The notes: generated by a model from the sequence alone, not told the origin. A stretch of DNA of 64,000 bases from Dyadobacter alkalitolerans DSM 23607 (GCF_000428845.1 NZ_AUAS01000017.1:44842-108841); one strand, 5' to 3'; counted from the first letter of the stretch, positions 52,899-62,795 are shown. A program made the numbers and translations.

Positions 52899-53156
52899 TC
52901 ATTTCGAAGTGTGCAGCCGCACCAGGTCTTCGGCGTTTGAGCTTAGCAGATCGACTGTATCAACGTCCAGAATGTGTGAGATCTGTATGAGACGTTCCAG
53001 CGTAATGCGCGTGTAACCCAATTCGATCTTACTATATGCATTTTGTGAAATGCCCAGCTTCATCGCCAGATACTCCTGTGTGTAATTCCTGTACTCCCTG
53101 ATCTTCCTGATATTCAATGCAACAGCCCGGATCTGCGTGTCTATCGATTCGCTCAT
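52899..53156 (-). CDS. Small XRE family HTH regulator
   Basis: 85 residues: one Cro/C1-type helix-turn-helix (IRKIREYRNYTQEYLAMKLGISQNAYSKIELGYTRITLERLIQISHILDV) and a short tail. No effector domain. A promoter with TATATTTG (minus strand, 53200-53193) and TTG 17 nt upstream lies before it. Divergent from pncB, so control of NAD salvage is conceivable, but unproven. Confidence 0.9.
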   Translation of the reverse strand: MSESIDTQIRAVALNIRKIREYRNYTQEYLAMKLGISQNAYSKIELGYTRITLERLIQISHILDVDTVDLLSSNAEDLVRLHTSK

Positions 53157-53292
53157 GAAACATATTTTTTGTTAACAAGACATCTTCGTTATCAAATATA
53201 TACGACTTTCCATGGTGCAAAAGATCACTTGCGGATCAGATTTAGTCTGGAATTTTGTTAATTAGTCGATTCATATTGTGTCAAAATGCGGG

Positions 53293-54762
53293 ATGATTAA
53301 TCAATTATATAACACTTCACTAAGCTTACTCACTGATCTGTATCAGCTTACAATGGCTTACGGCTATTGGAAAGCGGGAAAGGCCGAGCAGGAAGCGGTT
53401 TTCAATCTTTATTTCAGAAAACATCCGTTTCAGGGCGGCTTCACCATTGCCTGCGGACTCAGCAGCGTTATTGATTATCTGAGTGAATATCGGTTTAGCG
53501 AGGAGGATCTTGCTTATGTCGGCTCCATTGCAGGGAATGACGGCGAAAAACTGTTTGAGCCTGGTTTTTTGGATTATCTTAAAAACATGGAATTCGCGTG
53601 CAGCATCGACGCAATACCCGAAGGAACCGCTGTCTTCCCAAACGAGCCGCTTCTACGCATCCAGGGGCCGATTTTACAATGTCAGTTGCTGGAAACTCCT
53701 CTTTTAAATCTCATAAATTTCCAATCGCTCATTGCCACAAAAGCTGCCCGGATGCGCCTGGTTGCGAAGGAGGACTCGCTGCTTGAATTTGGTTTGCGAC
53801 GGGCACAAGGTCCTGACGGTGGCGTAACGGCAAGCCGGGCCGCCTACATCGGTGGTTTTGATGCGACGTCGAATGTCCTGGCCGGTAAACTGTACGATAT
53901 TCCTGTAAAAGGCACGCACGCGCACAGCTGGGTTATGTCGTTTGATAATGAATTGGAGTCTTTTGAAACGTATGCGCAATATATGCCCAACAATGTAACG
54001 CTGCTCGTGGACACCTACGACTCACTCAATGGTGTCCGGCATGCGATCAAAGTGGGCAATCAGCTTCGGGAGCGTGGTTATGACTTGGGCGGAATCCGGC
54101 TTGATTCCGGCGATTTAGCATATTTAAGTATTGGAGCGCGGAAACTTCTGGATGATGCAGGGTTTGAGAAAACCAACATTGTGGCCAGCAATGATCTCGA
54201 CGAGCACATTATGGACAGTTTGAAAATCCAGGGAGCAAAGATCAATGTTTGGGGAATAGGCACAAAACTCGTGACGGCCTATGATCAGCCTGCATTGGGC
54301 GGTGTATACAAGCTTGCTGCAATCCGTTCGCAGTCGGGTGAATGGGACTATAAATTAAAACTTTCGGAGCAGGCTATCAAAGTTTCTACGCCGGGGATAC
54401 AGCAAGTACGCCGTTTCAAGGACACCAAGGGATTTGTGTCCGACATGATTTTTAACATTGAAACACCGTCAACCGGCAAAGCAACCATGGTCGATCCTTA
54501 TGATTTCACAAGAAACCGGTCATTTTCAGAAACCACATTTTTTGAAAACTTGCTGGTGCCGATTTTTGCCAAAGGTTATCTGGTTTATAAAATGCCTTCC
54601 GTTCATGAAACGAGGGATCGCGTTCAGGAACAGCTTTCCAACTTTCACAAAGGCATCAAGCGATTTGTGAATCCGCACACCTATCCTGTGGGTTTGGAAA
54701 AAGGTCTTTTTGATATGAAAACAAACCTTATTTTAAAACTTCGCGTAGCAAACGAATCTTAA
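53293..54762 (+). CDS. pncB: Nicotinate phosphoribosyltransferase
   Basis: About 489 residues from ATG 53293 (GTG 53278 would add five residues). LLTDLYQLTMAYGYW is the N-terminal signature; FGLRRAQGPDGGVTASRAAYIGGFDATSN, PVKGTHAHSWVMSF with the catalytic His region, and RLDSGDLAYLSIGARK follow. Converts nicotinate, PRPP and ATP to nicotinate mononucleotide in NAD salvage. Followed 10 bp later by a DUF3820 gene in the same operon. Confidence 0.95.
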   Translation: MINQLYNTSLSLLTDLYQLTMAYGYWKAGKAEQEAVFNLYFRKHPFQGGFTIACGLSSVIDYLSEYRFSEEDLAYVGSIAGNDGEKLFEPGFLDYLKNMEFACSIDAIPEGTAVFPNEPLLRIQGPILQCQLLETPLLNLINFQSLIATKAARMRLVAKEDSLLEFGLRRAQGPDGGVTASRAAYIGGFDATSNVLAGKLYDIPVKGTHAHSWVMSFDNELESFETYAQYMPNNVTLLVDTYDSLNGVRHAIKVGNQLRERGYDLGGIRLDSGDLAYLSIGARKLLDDAGFEKTNIVASNDLDEHIMDSLKIQGAKINVWGIGTKLVTAYDQPALGGVYKLAAIRSQSGEWDYKLKLSEQAIKVSTPGIQQVRRFKDTKGFVSDMIFNIETPSTGKATMVDPYDFTRNRSFSETTFFENLLVPIFAKGYLVYKMPSVHETRDRVQEQLSNFHKGIKRFVNPHTYPVGLEKGLFDMKTNLILKLRVANES

Positions 54763-54772
54763 AACGTTATTT

Positions 54773-55006
54773 ATGGAAGAAATGCAAGTGCCCGATCCGG
54801 CCATTTTGAAGGAGCTATTGAAATACAAAATGCCTTTCGGGAAATACAAGGACACATTGATCGCCGATCTGCCGGTTTCATATCTGGAATGGTTTCAGCG
54901 GCAGGGATTTCCGGCAGGTAAGCTCGGAATGTTGCTCAGCACCATGTATGAAATCCAGATTAACGGGCTAGGGGAGCTGCTTTACCGACTGAGGAAGATG
55001 CAGTAA
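54773..55006 (+). CDS. DUF3820 family small protein
   Basis: 77 residues. The motif KMPFGKYKDTLIADLPVSYLEWFQRQGFPAGKLGMLL is the DUF3820 (PF12843) core, related to the C-terminal part of exodeoxyribonuclease X-like proteins. Function unknown; probably nucleic-acid linked by family. Cotranscribed with pncB. Its stop codon is in the loop of the terminator hairpin. Confidence 0.88.
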   Translation: MEEMQVPDPAILKELLKYKMPFGKYKDTLIADLPVSYLEWFQRQGFPAGKLGMLLSTMYEIQINGLGELLYRLRKMQ

Positions 55007-55022
55007 GTTCTGCATCTTCCTC
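54991..55022 (+). terminator. Hairpin at the end of the pncB operon
   Basis: 13-bp perfect arms 54991-55003 and 55010-55022 with the stop codon in the 6-nt loop; no T-run follows, so its strength is uncertain. Confidence 0.55.
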
Positions 55023-55039
55023 GATGTCAGTTTATTGGG

Positions 55040-57850
55040 TTACTTCTTTTCAGGCATTAGCACAACCTTGATGAAGTTGTCGTCATTAAAATACTTTTCA
55101 GCCGCGGCTTTGGTGCTGGCAACGGTGATGGATTTCAATAATTTGTCCTGCGTGAAGATCTCGTTCAGATCGTCGCCCAGGAATGTGTTATCATCCAGGT
55201 AATCCAGCCAGAAGTTGTTGGTTTTCAAGGCAGTTTCCGTTTTACGTTGTGTTTCGGCTACAAATTTTTCAATGTCTTTTGGATCTGCACCGTTCTGCTT
55301 CACCTTGTTCACTTCCTCTCTCGCGCGTTTCACAAGCTTGTCCACATTCTCGGGCGCGCATCCAAAACCAATGCTGAACCGATAATGTCCTGACGGGAAT
55401 TTGTCAGTGCTTTCTGAAACACTTACACCATACACGCCACTTTCTTCTTCGCGTAATGCCTCTATGAGCTTGATTTGCAGCACCTCCTGTAATGCTTCGA
55501 TCTGCATATTGTTTTCAGGGCTATATTCAAATTCACCACTGGAAATCAATGTAACACGGCTTTTAGGCTCTAAACCCTTGTAAATCGTTTTGTCAATGGT
55601 CCCTTTCGGAGGGAAAATGTTGGGGTGTTTGAATGTATCATCGCGATCGGTTGAAGGCAACCCGCCAATGTATTTTTCGAGCAGCGGCTTAATTTCTTCC
55701 GGCTTGAATGCACCTACGAACGTAAATACGAAATCGGATGCATCTGCAAAGCGGTCTTTGTACATTTCCACCGCACGATCCAAATTCACCTTATCAATGC
55801 TCTCCGGCTTCAATGGCCTGCGTTTCGGGTCATAGCTGGTCAGGACGCCATTCAGGGAATCGGAATAAACCTTCTCAGGCGTAAGCGTTTTCTGCATGTT
55901 TTCGAGATAGGCCTTTTGGTTTTCCAATATCCCGGTTATTACGTCCGCATCTTTCCTGGGTGCTGTGAAGTAGGCATATATCAGCTGCAATGTCGTTTCC
56001 AGATCTTTCGGATTAGTGCTGCCGCCCATTCCCTCGGTCAGCTCGCTCAGGTAAGGCCCGGCACTGGCCGTTTTTCCAGCCAGGAATTTTTGCAGTTGCG
56101 TTTGATTATAAGGCCCTACACCGCCAGATTGAACCAGATAACTGGCGAAAATACCCGTTTCACGTTCCTCAGGAAATAGCGAATAACCCCCTTTTCCTGT
56201 TGCTTTGATCAGGATTTCATCATTTTTAAAATCTGTCGGTTTCAGTAAAATCTTTACACCGTTTGACAATGCAAGCTCGGTAACGCCCAATTTATCCAAT
56301 TGCTTTTCGCTGGTCACCTTCCCAGGTTTTGGTTCGGCAGGCAAAAGGGGAGAGTCAACAACGTCATCCACATAGGCGGTCACATCTTTGCCTGCTTCAA
56401 GCAACAGCGTCCGGATTTCGGCTTCCTTAGGCAGTTCGTCTTTACTCTTTTCGGGCCCCATGACCACTACGGCCCTGTTTTTGTCTGTAATGTATTTTTT
56501 GGCAAGCGCATTAATTTCCATCAGTGAGACGCCTTCCAAATGCTTTTTTACAAATTCAAAATAAGCCTCTGCGCTCATATAAGGCTCCTCGTGCAGAAAA
56601 TGGTCCAGATATTCCTGAACATGATTTGCCGATTTGGTCTTATCCCGTTCTTTATAATACTGCTCAATGGAGTTGTAAAAATCTTTTTTTGCCCGATCCA
56701 ATTCCGGCTGTGTGAAGCCAAATTTCTGCACACGCGCATTTTCTTCAAGTAATGCGGTCAATGCAATTTTCATCGAAGCCGCATCTTTGGCCAATGCTAT
56801 CGAAGTATAAGAATCCAGGTCACCCAGGAAGTCGCCATACTGGCTGTCTCCGTACAAAAAAGGCGGATTCGCTTTTTGGGTAAGCTCCTGCATGCGTTGC
56901 GCCATCATTGAATTATACAATCCCTGCGCGAAGTTGTCCCGCACATTTTTCAATGTTTTCTCTTTGCTGTTGGGCTGCTTGTAGATAAGCTGAATCAGAT
57001 TCTGCGGATATTCCGGATCTGTCACGATGGCCACCTGTGTTGATCCATCAAGTGGGATGGTATATTTTGTCCGTTTCTTAACATTGACGGGCGCAGTCAT
57101 TGAACCGAATTTCTGCTTGATCGTAGCTTCCACTTTATCCACATCAAAATCACCGACAGCTATAACGGCCATCAGGTCAGGGCGATACCAATCCTTGTAG
57201 AATGCTGTAATTGTCTCCGGTTTGAAGCTTTTAAGAATGCTGTCTTTTCCAATCGGCAGCCGCTCCGCATAGCGCGAATTATTAAGGATTACTTTCAAGA
57301 ATTTATCCCGCATACGCTGTTGCGCACCGCGTCCCATTCTCGATTCTTCCAGCACAACGCCCCGCTCTTTTTCAATTTCCGCAGGATCCAGCAAGGCGCC
57401 GTGCGCCCAGTCTTCCAGCACTTGAAGGCCTTTGTCCAGCAATCCAGCCGAATCAGTAGGGATGGGCAGCATATAAACAGTTTCGTCGAAACCCGTATAA
57501 GCATTCAAATCTGCCCCGAAGCGCACACCGGTCTTTTGAAGGAAGTTAACCAGCTCATTTTTTGGGAAATTGGTTGTTCCGTTGAAGTTCATATGCTCCA
57601 TGAAATGCGCTAATCCTTGTTGCGCATCCGTTTCCAGGACCGATCCCGCCTTTACGGCAAGTCGTAATTCTGCACGATTTTTAGGCTCAGCATTCTTTCT
57701 GATATAGTAAGTCAGGCCGTTTTTAAGTTTCCCGGTCCGCACACCCGGATCAAGCGGGACTTTTTGGGTGGAAAGATCCTGGGCAAAAGAAATTGTCAGC
57801 GGGCCAATTCCAAATCCCGCGATATATAAAGCGATCAGCGCCTTTTTCAT
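55040..57850 (-). CDS. M16 family (pitrilysin-like) zinc metalloprotease, exported
   Basis: 936 residues with signal peptide (MKKALIALYIAGFGIGPLTISFAQ). The inverted zinc motif HFMEH lies near residue 83 in GLAHFMEHMNFNGT, with the downstream Glu in the usual VVLEESRMGRGAQQRMRDKF segment. Two M16 halves are joined in one chain: an N-terminal catalytic half and a C-terminal inactive half (LSNGVKILLKPTDFKNDEILI...). Degrades peptides in the periplasm. Monocistronic. Confidence 0.94.
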   Translation of the reverse strand: MKKALIALYIAGFGIGPLTISFAQDLSTQKVPLDPGVRTGKLKNGLTYYIRKNAEPKNRAELRLAVKAGSVLETDAQQGLAHFMEHMNFNGTTNFPKNELVNFLQKTGVRFGADLNAYTGFDETVYMLPIPTDSAGLLDKGLQVLEDWAHGALLDPAEIEKERGVVLEESRMGRGAQQRMRDKFLKVILNNSRYAERLPIGKDSILKSFKPETITAFYKDWYRPDLMAVIAVGDFDVDKVEATIKQKFGSMTAPVNVKKRTKYTIPLDGSTQVAIVTDPEYPQNLIQLIYKQPNSKEKTLKNVRDNFAQGLYNSMMAQRMQELTQKANPPFLYGDSQYGDFLGDLDSYTSIALAKDAASMKIALTALLEENARVQKFGFTQPELDRAKKDFYNSIEQYYKERDKTKSANHVQEYLDHFLHEEPYMSAEAYFEFVKKHLEGVSLMEINALAKKYITDKNRAVVVMGPEKSKDELPKEAEIRTLLLEAGKDVTAYVDDVVDSPLLPAEPKPGKVTSEKQLDKLGVTELALSNGVKILLKPTDFKNDEILIKATGKGGYSLFPEERETGIFASYLVQSGGVGPYNQTQLQKFLAGKTASAGPYLSELTEGMGGSTNPKDLETTLQLIYAYFTAPRKDADVITGILENQKAYLENMQKTLTPEKVYSDSLNGVLTSYDPKRRPLKPESIDKVNLDRAVEMYKDRFADASDFVFTFVGAFKPEEIKPLLEKYIGGLPSTDRDDTFKHPNIFPPKGTIDKTIYKGLEPKSRVTLISSGEFEYSPENNMQIEALQEVLQIKLIEALREEESGVYGVSVSESTDKFPSGHYRFSIGFGCAPENVDKLVKRAREEVNKVKQNGADPKDIEKFVAETQRKTETALKTNNFWLDYLDDNTFLGDDLNEIFTQDKLLKSITVASTKAAAEKYFNDDNFIKVVLMPEKK

Positions 57851-57918
57851 CGTTTTTATTTTAATTAATGCGATCAGAAGAGTGAAAGATATTTAAAAAA
57901 CTTGCGACTTTTTCGAAA

Positions 57919-58371
57919 TCAGCGACACTTCTCATTTCTAAACGTCAGGCCATTGGTGAAATCTAACTTGGATCTGTCGCTGAACTTCATGCTGCCGTCT
58001 TTTTCATCCACCGGCCCGAATCCTTCGACCCAGTTGCCATCCTTTTTCAAAAACACCACCTCACGTGTCGATTCAACGCCCTCGGACATGAACTTGTAAT
58101 CGGCCCGCAATGTGTCACCATTGATTTTACCCTCAATTTTGCCACGGTTCTTATCTTTTTCAAATAAGCTGTATTTCAGTTCCCCGGTCACAATGCTGTC
58201 AGCCGTCATATCAATATGCAGGAAGGCAGAGTCCTTTTCGGTTGTGTAAGCGTAACATTCGGAAATAGGCTGAGCGGTGTTCTCGGTCGCTGAGGAGGAT
58301 TCGGATTCTTTCTTTGTGCACGCCGCAAAAATGCAGGCAAGCGCAAGGATAAGATGGATTTGCTTTGTCAT
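57919..58371 (-). CDS. Hypothetical lipoprotein, 150 aa
   Basis: Start set at ATG 58371, giving MTKQIHLILALACIFAAC with acylated Cys. Then a Ser/Glu-rich linker and a beta-rich domain (ITGELKYSLFEKDKNRGKIEGKI-like; key residues KYSLFEKDKN and FMSEGVESTREVVFLKKDG). The pattern is like small extracellular Bacteroidota lipoproteins of unknown activity. A TATCTTTG -7 box lies at 58390-58383 on the minus strand, 12 nt before the ATG. Two Cys near the ends may bridge. Confidence 0.8.
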   Translation of the reverse strand: MTKQIHLILALACIFAACTKKESESSSATENTAQPISECYAYTTEKDSAFLHIDMTADSIVTGELKYSLFEKDKNRGKIEGKINGDTLRADYKFMSEGVESTREVVFLKKDGNWVEGFGPVDEKDGSMKFSDRSKLDFTNGLTFRNEKCR

Positions 58372-58465
58372 ATTCGTTCTGTCAAAGATATTAAGATGAG
58401 TCAAGGTAATGCTTTAACCAGCCAAAGCCGGATGAAACGTAGTAAAATTTCCCTTTTTTGTAACC

Positions 58466-61435
58466 TTAACGCGTTGCTGAGTCCATCCTTGTAATTTCAA
58501 TCACTTCAATGGTTAAAAAACCAAATTCTTCTGTCACTACGCCACGGATTTTATAAACACCTTTTACGGAAAAGTTAAACTTCGCTGCGACCTGTGGAAA
58601 ATGCACGGTATCAATGAAATGCCCTTCCTGATCCAGAAAAGTGCCGAATTGCATGGTTTCACCCCTTGCCGTCCGTGTGTTTTTAACTGCTACGAGATAT
58701 CCATATTGCACCACTTCGCGATTAACGTAAGCATGGAGGTCTTTGCTCATGACGCTTTTCGGCAGCGCATTTTTCAAAAGATCGAAGGGGCTGCATAGTG
58801 CAAAACCCAGCAATTCTATCTGATCATATGCATCGTCAATCGGCGAAGAGTGGAATGTAGGGAGCTGATAGTCTTTCACTTCTGTATGAAACAACTGCTT
58901 CTGCGGGATTTTTGCCGGTGTTTTGCTAAGCCGGAAATGCGCTTTCCAAAGCAACGTTTTTTTGTTGATTCCCGTAAATCTGAATGCGTCGATGCGGATC
59001 AGGATCGTCAATTGCTCGATCGAAATGGCGACGCGATCAATGAAATTATTCAGGGATGTGAACACGCCATCCTGCTCACGTGCCGACACAATTTTCAGGA
59101 TCGTTTTTTCTTCAATTTCGTTCAAAAACTGCAATCCCAGATAAATGTCCTTTCCCTTAATCACGGCTTGCGCATTGCTGTTGTTCACGCAAGGCGCCAT
59201 GATGGTCGCGCCCATCATGCGGGCCTCGTGCAGATATAATTCCGGTGCGTAAAAACCTCCGCCGTTATTCAGCACGGCGACCATATATTCCAACGGATAA
59301 TATGCTTTCAAAAAGAGGGTTTGGTAACTTTCCACTGCATAGGACGCAGAATGTCCTTTAGCAAATGCGTAGCCGGCAAAACTGGCGATCTGATTCCAGA
59401 TTTCCTGTGTCGTTTGCGGGGCGTAACCCATATCCGAGCAGTTTTTGAAATACTTTTTCTTCACACGCTCAAACTCATCACGCCCGCGAAATTTGCCGCT
59501 CATTCCACGCCTGATCACATCGGCTTCGCCCAATGTAAGCTTGGCAAAATAGTGCGCAACCTTGATCACATCTTCCTGATAGACCATGATGCCGTACGTT
59601 TCAGGCATTAATTTTAATAATTCAGGATGTGCTTCCTGGATTTTTTCAGGATTTTGGTGCCGCAAAATATATTCGCGCATCATGCCGCTTTTCGCCACGC
59701 CAGGCCTGATAATGGAGCTTGCTGCTACCAGACCGAGATAGTTATCCACTTCCAGCTTGCGTAAAAGCATGCGCATAGCAGGAGATTCCACATAAAAGCA
59801 ACCAATGCATTGCGCCTGCTTGATGAGCTCGTTAATTTTTGGATCGGTCTTGAATTTTTTGACATCGTCAATGTCAATAGGCTGCTCCTCAGGGCGATTG
59901 TATCGGATCACTTCCAAAGTTTCCTTAATCTTCGCCAACCCCCGCTGCGCAAGAATGTCATACTTGTTCAGTCCCACATCTTCCGCAATCACCATGTCAA
60001 ATTGCGTGGTAGGGAAGCCTTTGGGTGGCACATCGGTTGCGGTAAAATAATGGATAGGCCGTTCTGAAATGAGGATTCCGCCCGCGTGAATGCTCAAATG
60101 GTTTGGCTGATTATTATCCTGCAAATAACCCGCATACTTAATGACCAGCCCCGAAATCTGATCTAGTTTTTTCGGGTCAAATTTTCCATTGCTCAGCGCA
60201 TCGATCTCATAAGCAGGCAAACCGAAAACTTTGCCTAACTCACGCACGGCTGCACTGTGCTGGAATGTGCTGTAAGTCGCCAGCAATGATGCCTGCCCAT
60301 TTTTTCCAAAAGTGTCGAAAATGTATTGTGTCACATCCTCGCGGTCGCGCCATGAAAAGTCGATGTCGAAATCAGGCGGATTTTTGCGATGGAGGTTGAT
60401 GAAACGTTCGAAATAAAGGTCCAGCTCTATCGGGTCAACATTCGTAATGTTTAGCAGATAAGCCACAATGCTGTTCGCGCCGCTACCGCGACCTACATAA
60501 TAATAGCCTTTTCGTCGTGCATAGCTGACAATGTCATGGTTAACAAGGAAGAACGGCACGAAATTCTGCTTCTGAATCAGATCCAGTTCCATGGCGATCC
60601 GGTCAAAAATCTCGTCCGTTACATGCGCACCGTATCGATAGCCCAATGCCTGATAACTGAGTGACGTCAGTTTTTGATAATCGTCTTTTGCGCTTTCACC
60701 ATAGACCCGCAGATTCTGATGCTCCCGGTCATCACCGAAATTGAAATGAATGCTGCATTCCTCCATCAATTTTTCCGTGTTATGGATAATGAAATCAAGA
60801 TCTTTTTCCTTGAAATGATATTCCAAAACCTTCAACGGCATGATTTGCTCGGATTCTTCGCCCGTTTCCGAGGGTGAAAGCTTGCTTAGCAATGTGTTCT
60901 CATCGATCGACCGCAATAGCCGGTGCATGTTGAAATCGCGCTTGTTACGAAAACTCAGCGGCTGCATAACCACAAACTTTTCCTTATGCTTATATAGTGG
61001 CGAAAAGCGAATTCTGTTCAGGTCTTTTTGCGCAATGCCAATGAACTCATTAGGTAGCAATGTCTCTTTTTTGGTAGCAAATAGTTTTTCAAAAGGATAA
61101 ATGAACACTGCATTTTCCAGCTCCGGTGCTTCATCCGGGAATGCTTCTTTCAATAAAGAATGTTTTGACAGGAAAGCATTCAGCTCCTGAAACCCGGCGT
61201 TATTTTTAGCTAACCCTACATATTGCTGCTGCATTCCATTACGAAAATCAATTCCTACGATTGGTTTAATGTCATATTTCGGCGCCATCCTAATGAAGTT
61301 CAGGCAGCCGGATGTGTTATTAATATCGGTCAGTGCAATGCAGCCATAACCGTTTTCCCTGCTTATTTGAAGCAATTCCTGTTCCGGAATAGTCCCAAAA
61401 CGAAGGCTGAAATAAGAGTGACAGTTGAGTAGCAT
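58466..61435 (-). CDS. dnaE2: DNA polymerase III alpha-like error-prone polymerase (DnaE2/ImuC group)
   Basis: 989 residues, shorter than a replicative DnaE (about 1160 or more). N-terminal PHP domain starts NCHSYFSLRFG, in which the usual HSDYS/HSNFS metal ligands are altered, so proofreading is unlikely. Catalytic Asp residues 357 and 359 are in PDFDIDF, and the third Asp493 in KYDILAQRGLAKI, a wording typical of the ImuC/DnaE2 branch. A helix-hairpin-helix and OB-fold follow (KGVYKIRGVVTEEFGFLTIEVIEI). It is 34 bp downstream of dinB in one operon with it. Such pairs make error-prone translesion synthesis after DNA damage. Confidence 0.88.
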   Translation of the reverse strand: MLLNCHSYFSLRFGTIPEQELLQISRENGYGCIALTDINNTSGCLNFIRMAPKYDIKPIVGIDFRNGMQQQYVGLAKNNAGFQELNAFLSKHSLLKEAFPDEAPELENAVFIYPFEKLFATKKETLLPNEFIGIAQKDLNRIRFSPLYKHKEKFVVMQPLSFRNKRDFNMHRLLRSIDENTLLSKLSPSETGEESEQIMPLKVLEYHFKEKDLDFIIHNTEKLMEECSIHFNFGDDREHQNLRVYGESAKDDYQKLTSLSYQALGYRYGAHVTDEIFDRIAMELDLIQKQNFVPFFLVNHDIVSYARRKGYYYVGRGSGANSIVAYLLNITNVDPIELDLYFERFINLHRKNPPDFDIDFSWRDREDVTQYIFDTFGKNGQASLLATYSTFQHSAAVRELGKVFGLPAYEIDALSNGKFDPKKLDQISGLVIKYAGYLQDNNQPNHLSIHAGGILISERPIHYFTATDVPPKGFPTTQFDMVIAEDVGLNKYDILAQRGLAKIKETLEVIRYNRPEEQPIDIDDVKKFKTDPKINELIKQAQCIGCFYVESPAMRMLLRKLEVDNYLGLVAASSIIRPGVAKSGMMREYILRHQNPEKIQEAHPELLKLMPETYGIMVYQEDVIKVAHYFAKLTLGEADVIRRGMSGKFRGRDEFERVKKKYFKNCSDMGYAPQTTQEIWNQIASFAGYAFAKGHSASYAVESYQTLFLKAYYPLEYMVAVLNNGGGFYAPELYLHEARMMGATIMAPCVNNSNAQAVIKGKDIYLGLQFLNEIEEKTILKIVSAREQDGVFTSLNNFIDRVAISIEQLTILIRIDAFRFTGINKKTLLWKAHFRLSKTPAKIPQKQLFHTEVKDYQLPTFHSSPIDDAYDQIELLGFALCSPFDLLKNALPKSVMSKDLHAYVNREVVQYGYLVAVKNTRTARGETMQFGTFLDQEGHFIDTVHFPQVAAKFNFSVKGVYKIRGVVTEEFGFLTIEVIEITRMDSATR

Positions 61436-61469
61436 GGTATTTTGGAAATAAACTTATTCGTCGAGTAAT

Positions 61470-62699
61470 TCACGCATTCCGATGTGCGGGGATGATGGGT
61501 GGGTCGCCGTTGAAAGGGTTTCCCATGCTGGAAATGTTGGGGATGCCGATGGTGGTGCCCCAGCTTAGGATCGCGTTTCCGCGCTTGTCGGTGCCGTATC
61601 TGTTCCGGATATAATCCATAGCCTGATAAAGATTTAACTTCTCCTCGGAGTCGTCGAACATGTTGATCTGATGACTTCCGGAAACAAGATCACTGAAATT
61701 GACTCCTACAAGCCGCACCATCATTCTACGGTTATGCAGCAAATCGAATAACCTTTCAATCTGAGGGATTAATGTATGATCGGCCGATGTGTAAGGAATC
61801 TTCACTTGTTTGGAAACCGTATTAAAATCGGAATACCGGATCTTTACGGAAACGCAGGAGGTGAGTTTGTTGCCATTGCGCAGCTGGTAAGCCAGATTTT
61901 CACCCATAGCCCGCAACATTTCCCGCATTCGCTTCACGTCGCCAGTGTCTTTGCCGAAAGTCCGCTCATTCGATATCGATTTGCGCTCATGAAACGGGAT
62001 GATAGGAGAGTTATCAAGCCCATTTGCGCGATTCCAGAGCAGAATGCCGTTTTTACCCAATATTTCGCCCATCATTTCCACCGGCATTTCCTGTATCGTT
62101 TTCACATACTTGACGCCCATGTCGTAGAGGATCTTGTTCGTCTTGTCCCCGACCATCGGGATCTTTTGCACGTGCATGGGCGCCAGAAAGCTTTTTTCTG
62201 TCCCTGCATCGATCTTCTTATGATTGTCAGGTTTTGCCTCACCGGTTGCGACCTTAGACACAACTTTACTGGTCGAAAGGCCGCAGGAAATAGGCAGGCC
62301 GCTCTCACGTTTGATGCGCGCTCTCAGGTTGGTAGCAAGCTGATAAGTGCCAAAAAACTTGTCCATTCCGGACAGGTCCGCATAAAACTCATCAATGCTG
62401 GCTTTTTCAAAAACAGGCACGGTGTCGGCAATGATCTCTGACACGATTTTGGATTCTTTGGAATAAATCCCGGCTTCGCCGCGAATGATCGTCGCTTCCG
62501 GGCAAAGCATACGCGCCATCTTCATGGACATGCCGGAATGCACGCCAAACGGTCGAGTTTCATAACTGCATGCCGCTACTACACCCCGGTCCCCGGTGCC
62601 GCCAACAAGCACGGGACGGTTGTTAAGACGGCTGTCGTGCTTTCGCTCCACCGACACAAAAAATGTGTCCAGATCCAGATGTAGTATCGTACGGTCCAT
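61470..62699 (-). CDS. dinB: Y-family DNA polymerase (DinB/Pol IV type)
   Basis: 409 residues from ATG 62699, chosen because MDRTILHLDLDTFFVSVERKHD is the family start; an in-frame ATG at 62738 adds an AT-rich leader inside the operator region. Catalytic residues: Asp in DLDTFF and the Asp-Glu pair in ASIDEFYADLSG. Thumb and little-finger domains follow (ISCGLSTSKVVSKVATGEAKPDN; SNERTFGKDTGDVKRM). First gene of the dinB-dnaE2 operon, controlled from the divergent S24 region. Whether it is true Pol IV or ImuB-like cannot be settled: the active site is intact, unlike ImuB. Confidence 0.93.
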   Translation of the reverse strand: MDRTILHLDLDTFFVSVERKHDSRLNNRPVLVGGTGDRGVVAACSYETRPFGVHSGMSMKMARMLCPEATIIRGEAGIYSKESKIVSEIIADTVPVFEKASIDEFYADLSGMDKFFGTYQLATNLRARIKRESGLPISCGLSTSKVVSKVATGEAKPDNHKKIDAGTEKSFLAPMHVQKIPMVGDKTNKILYDMGVKYVKTIQEMPVEMMGEILGKNGILLWNRANGLDNSPIIPFHERKSISNERTFGKDTGDVKRMREMLRAMGENLAYQLRNGNKLTSCVSVKIRYSDFNTVSKQVKIPYTSADHTLIPQIERLFDLLHNRRMMVRLVGVNFSDLVSGSHQINMFDDSEEKLNLYQAMDYIRNRYGTDKRGNAILSWGTTIGIPNISSMGNPFNGDPPIIPAHRNA

Positions 62700-62716
62700 T
62701 GCGTTTGGAATTTTTA

Positions 62717-62724
62717 CAAAAATA
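62717..62724 (-). promoter_or_regulatory. Leftward -7 box TATTTTTG of dinB-dnaE2
   Basis: Minus-strand match to TAnnTTTG, 18 nt before the ATG. A second match, TATATTTG at 62743-62736, overlaps the last base of palindrome A; either could serve. Confidence 0.5.
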
Positions 62725-62725
62725 T

Positions 62726-62777
62726 GGATTATTTCCAAATATATGGATCATATCCCAAAACAAAAAGGAAATATTCC
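62726..62777. promoter_or_regulatory. Three phased 11-bp operators between dinB and the S24 repressor
   Basis: GGATTATTTCC (62726-62736), GGATCATATCC (62745-62755) and GGAAATATTCC (62767-62777) all fit GGAWnnnWTCC, with starts 19 and 22 bp apart, about two helical turns. They lie over the promoters of both divergent genes, so the S24 protein likely binds them and represses dinB-dnaE2 and itself. Confidence 0.65.
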
Positions 62778-62787
62778 AAAAAATATG

Positions 62788-62795
62788 TATCTTTG
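62788..62795 (+). promoter_or_regulatory. Rightward -7 box TATCTTTG of the S24 gene
   Basis: Exact TAnnTTTG match; palindrome C (62767-62777) lies where the -33 contacts would be. Leader of about 45 nt. Confidence 0.6.
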
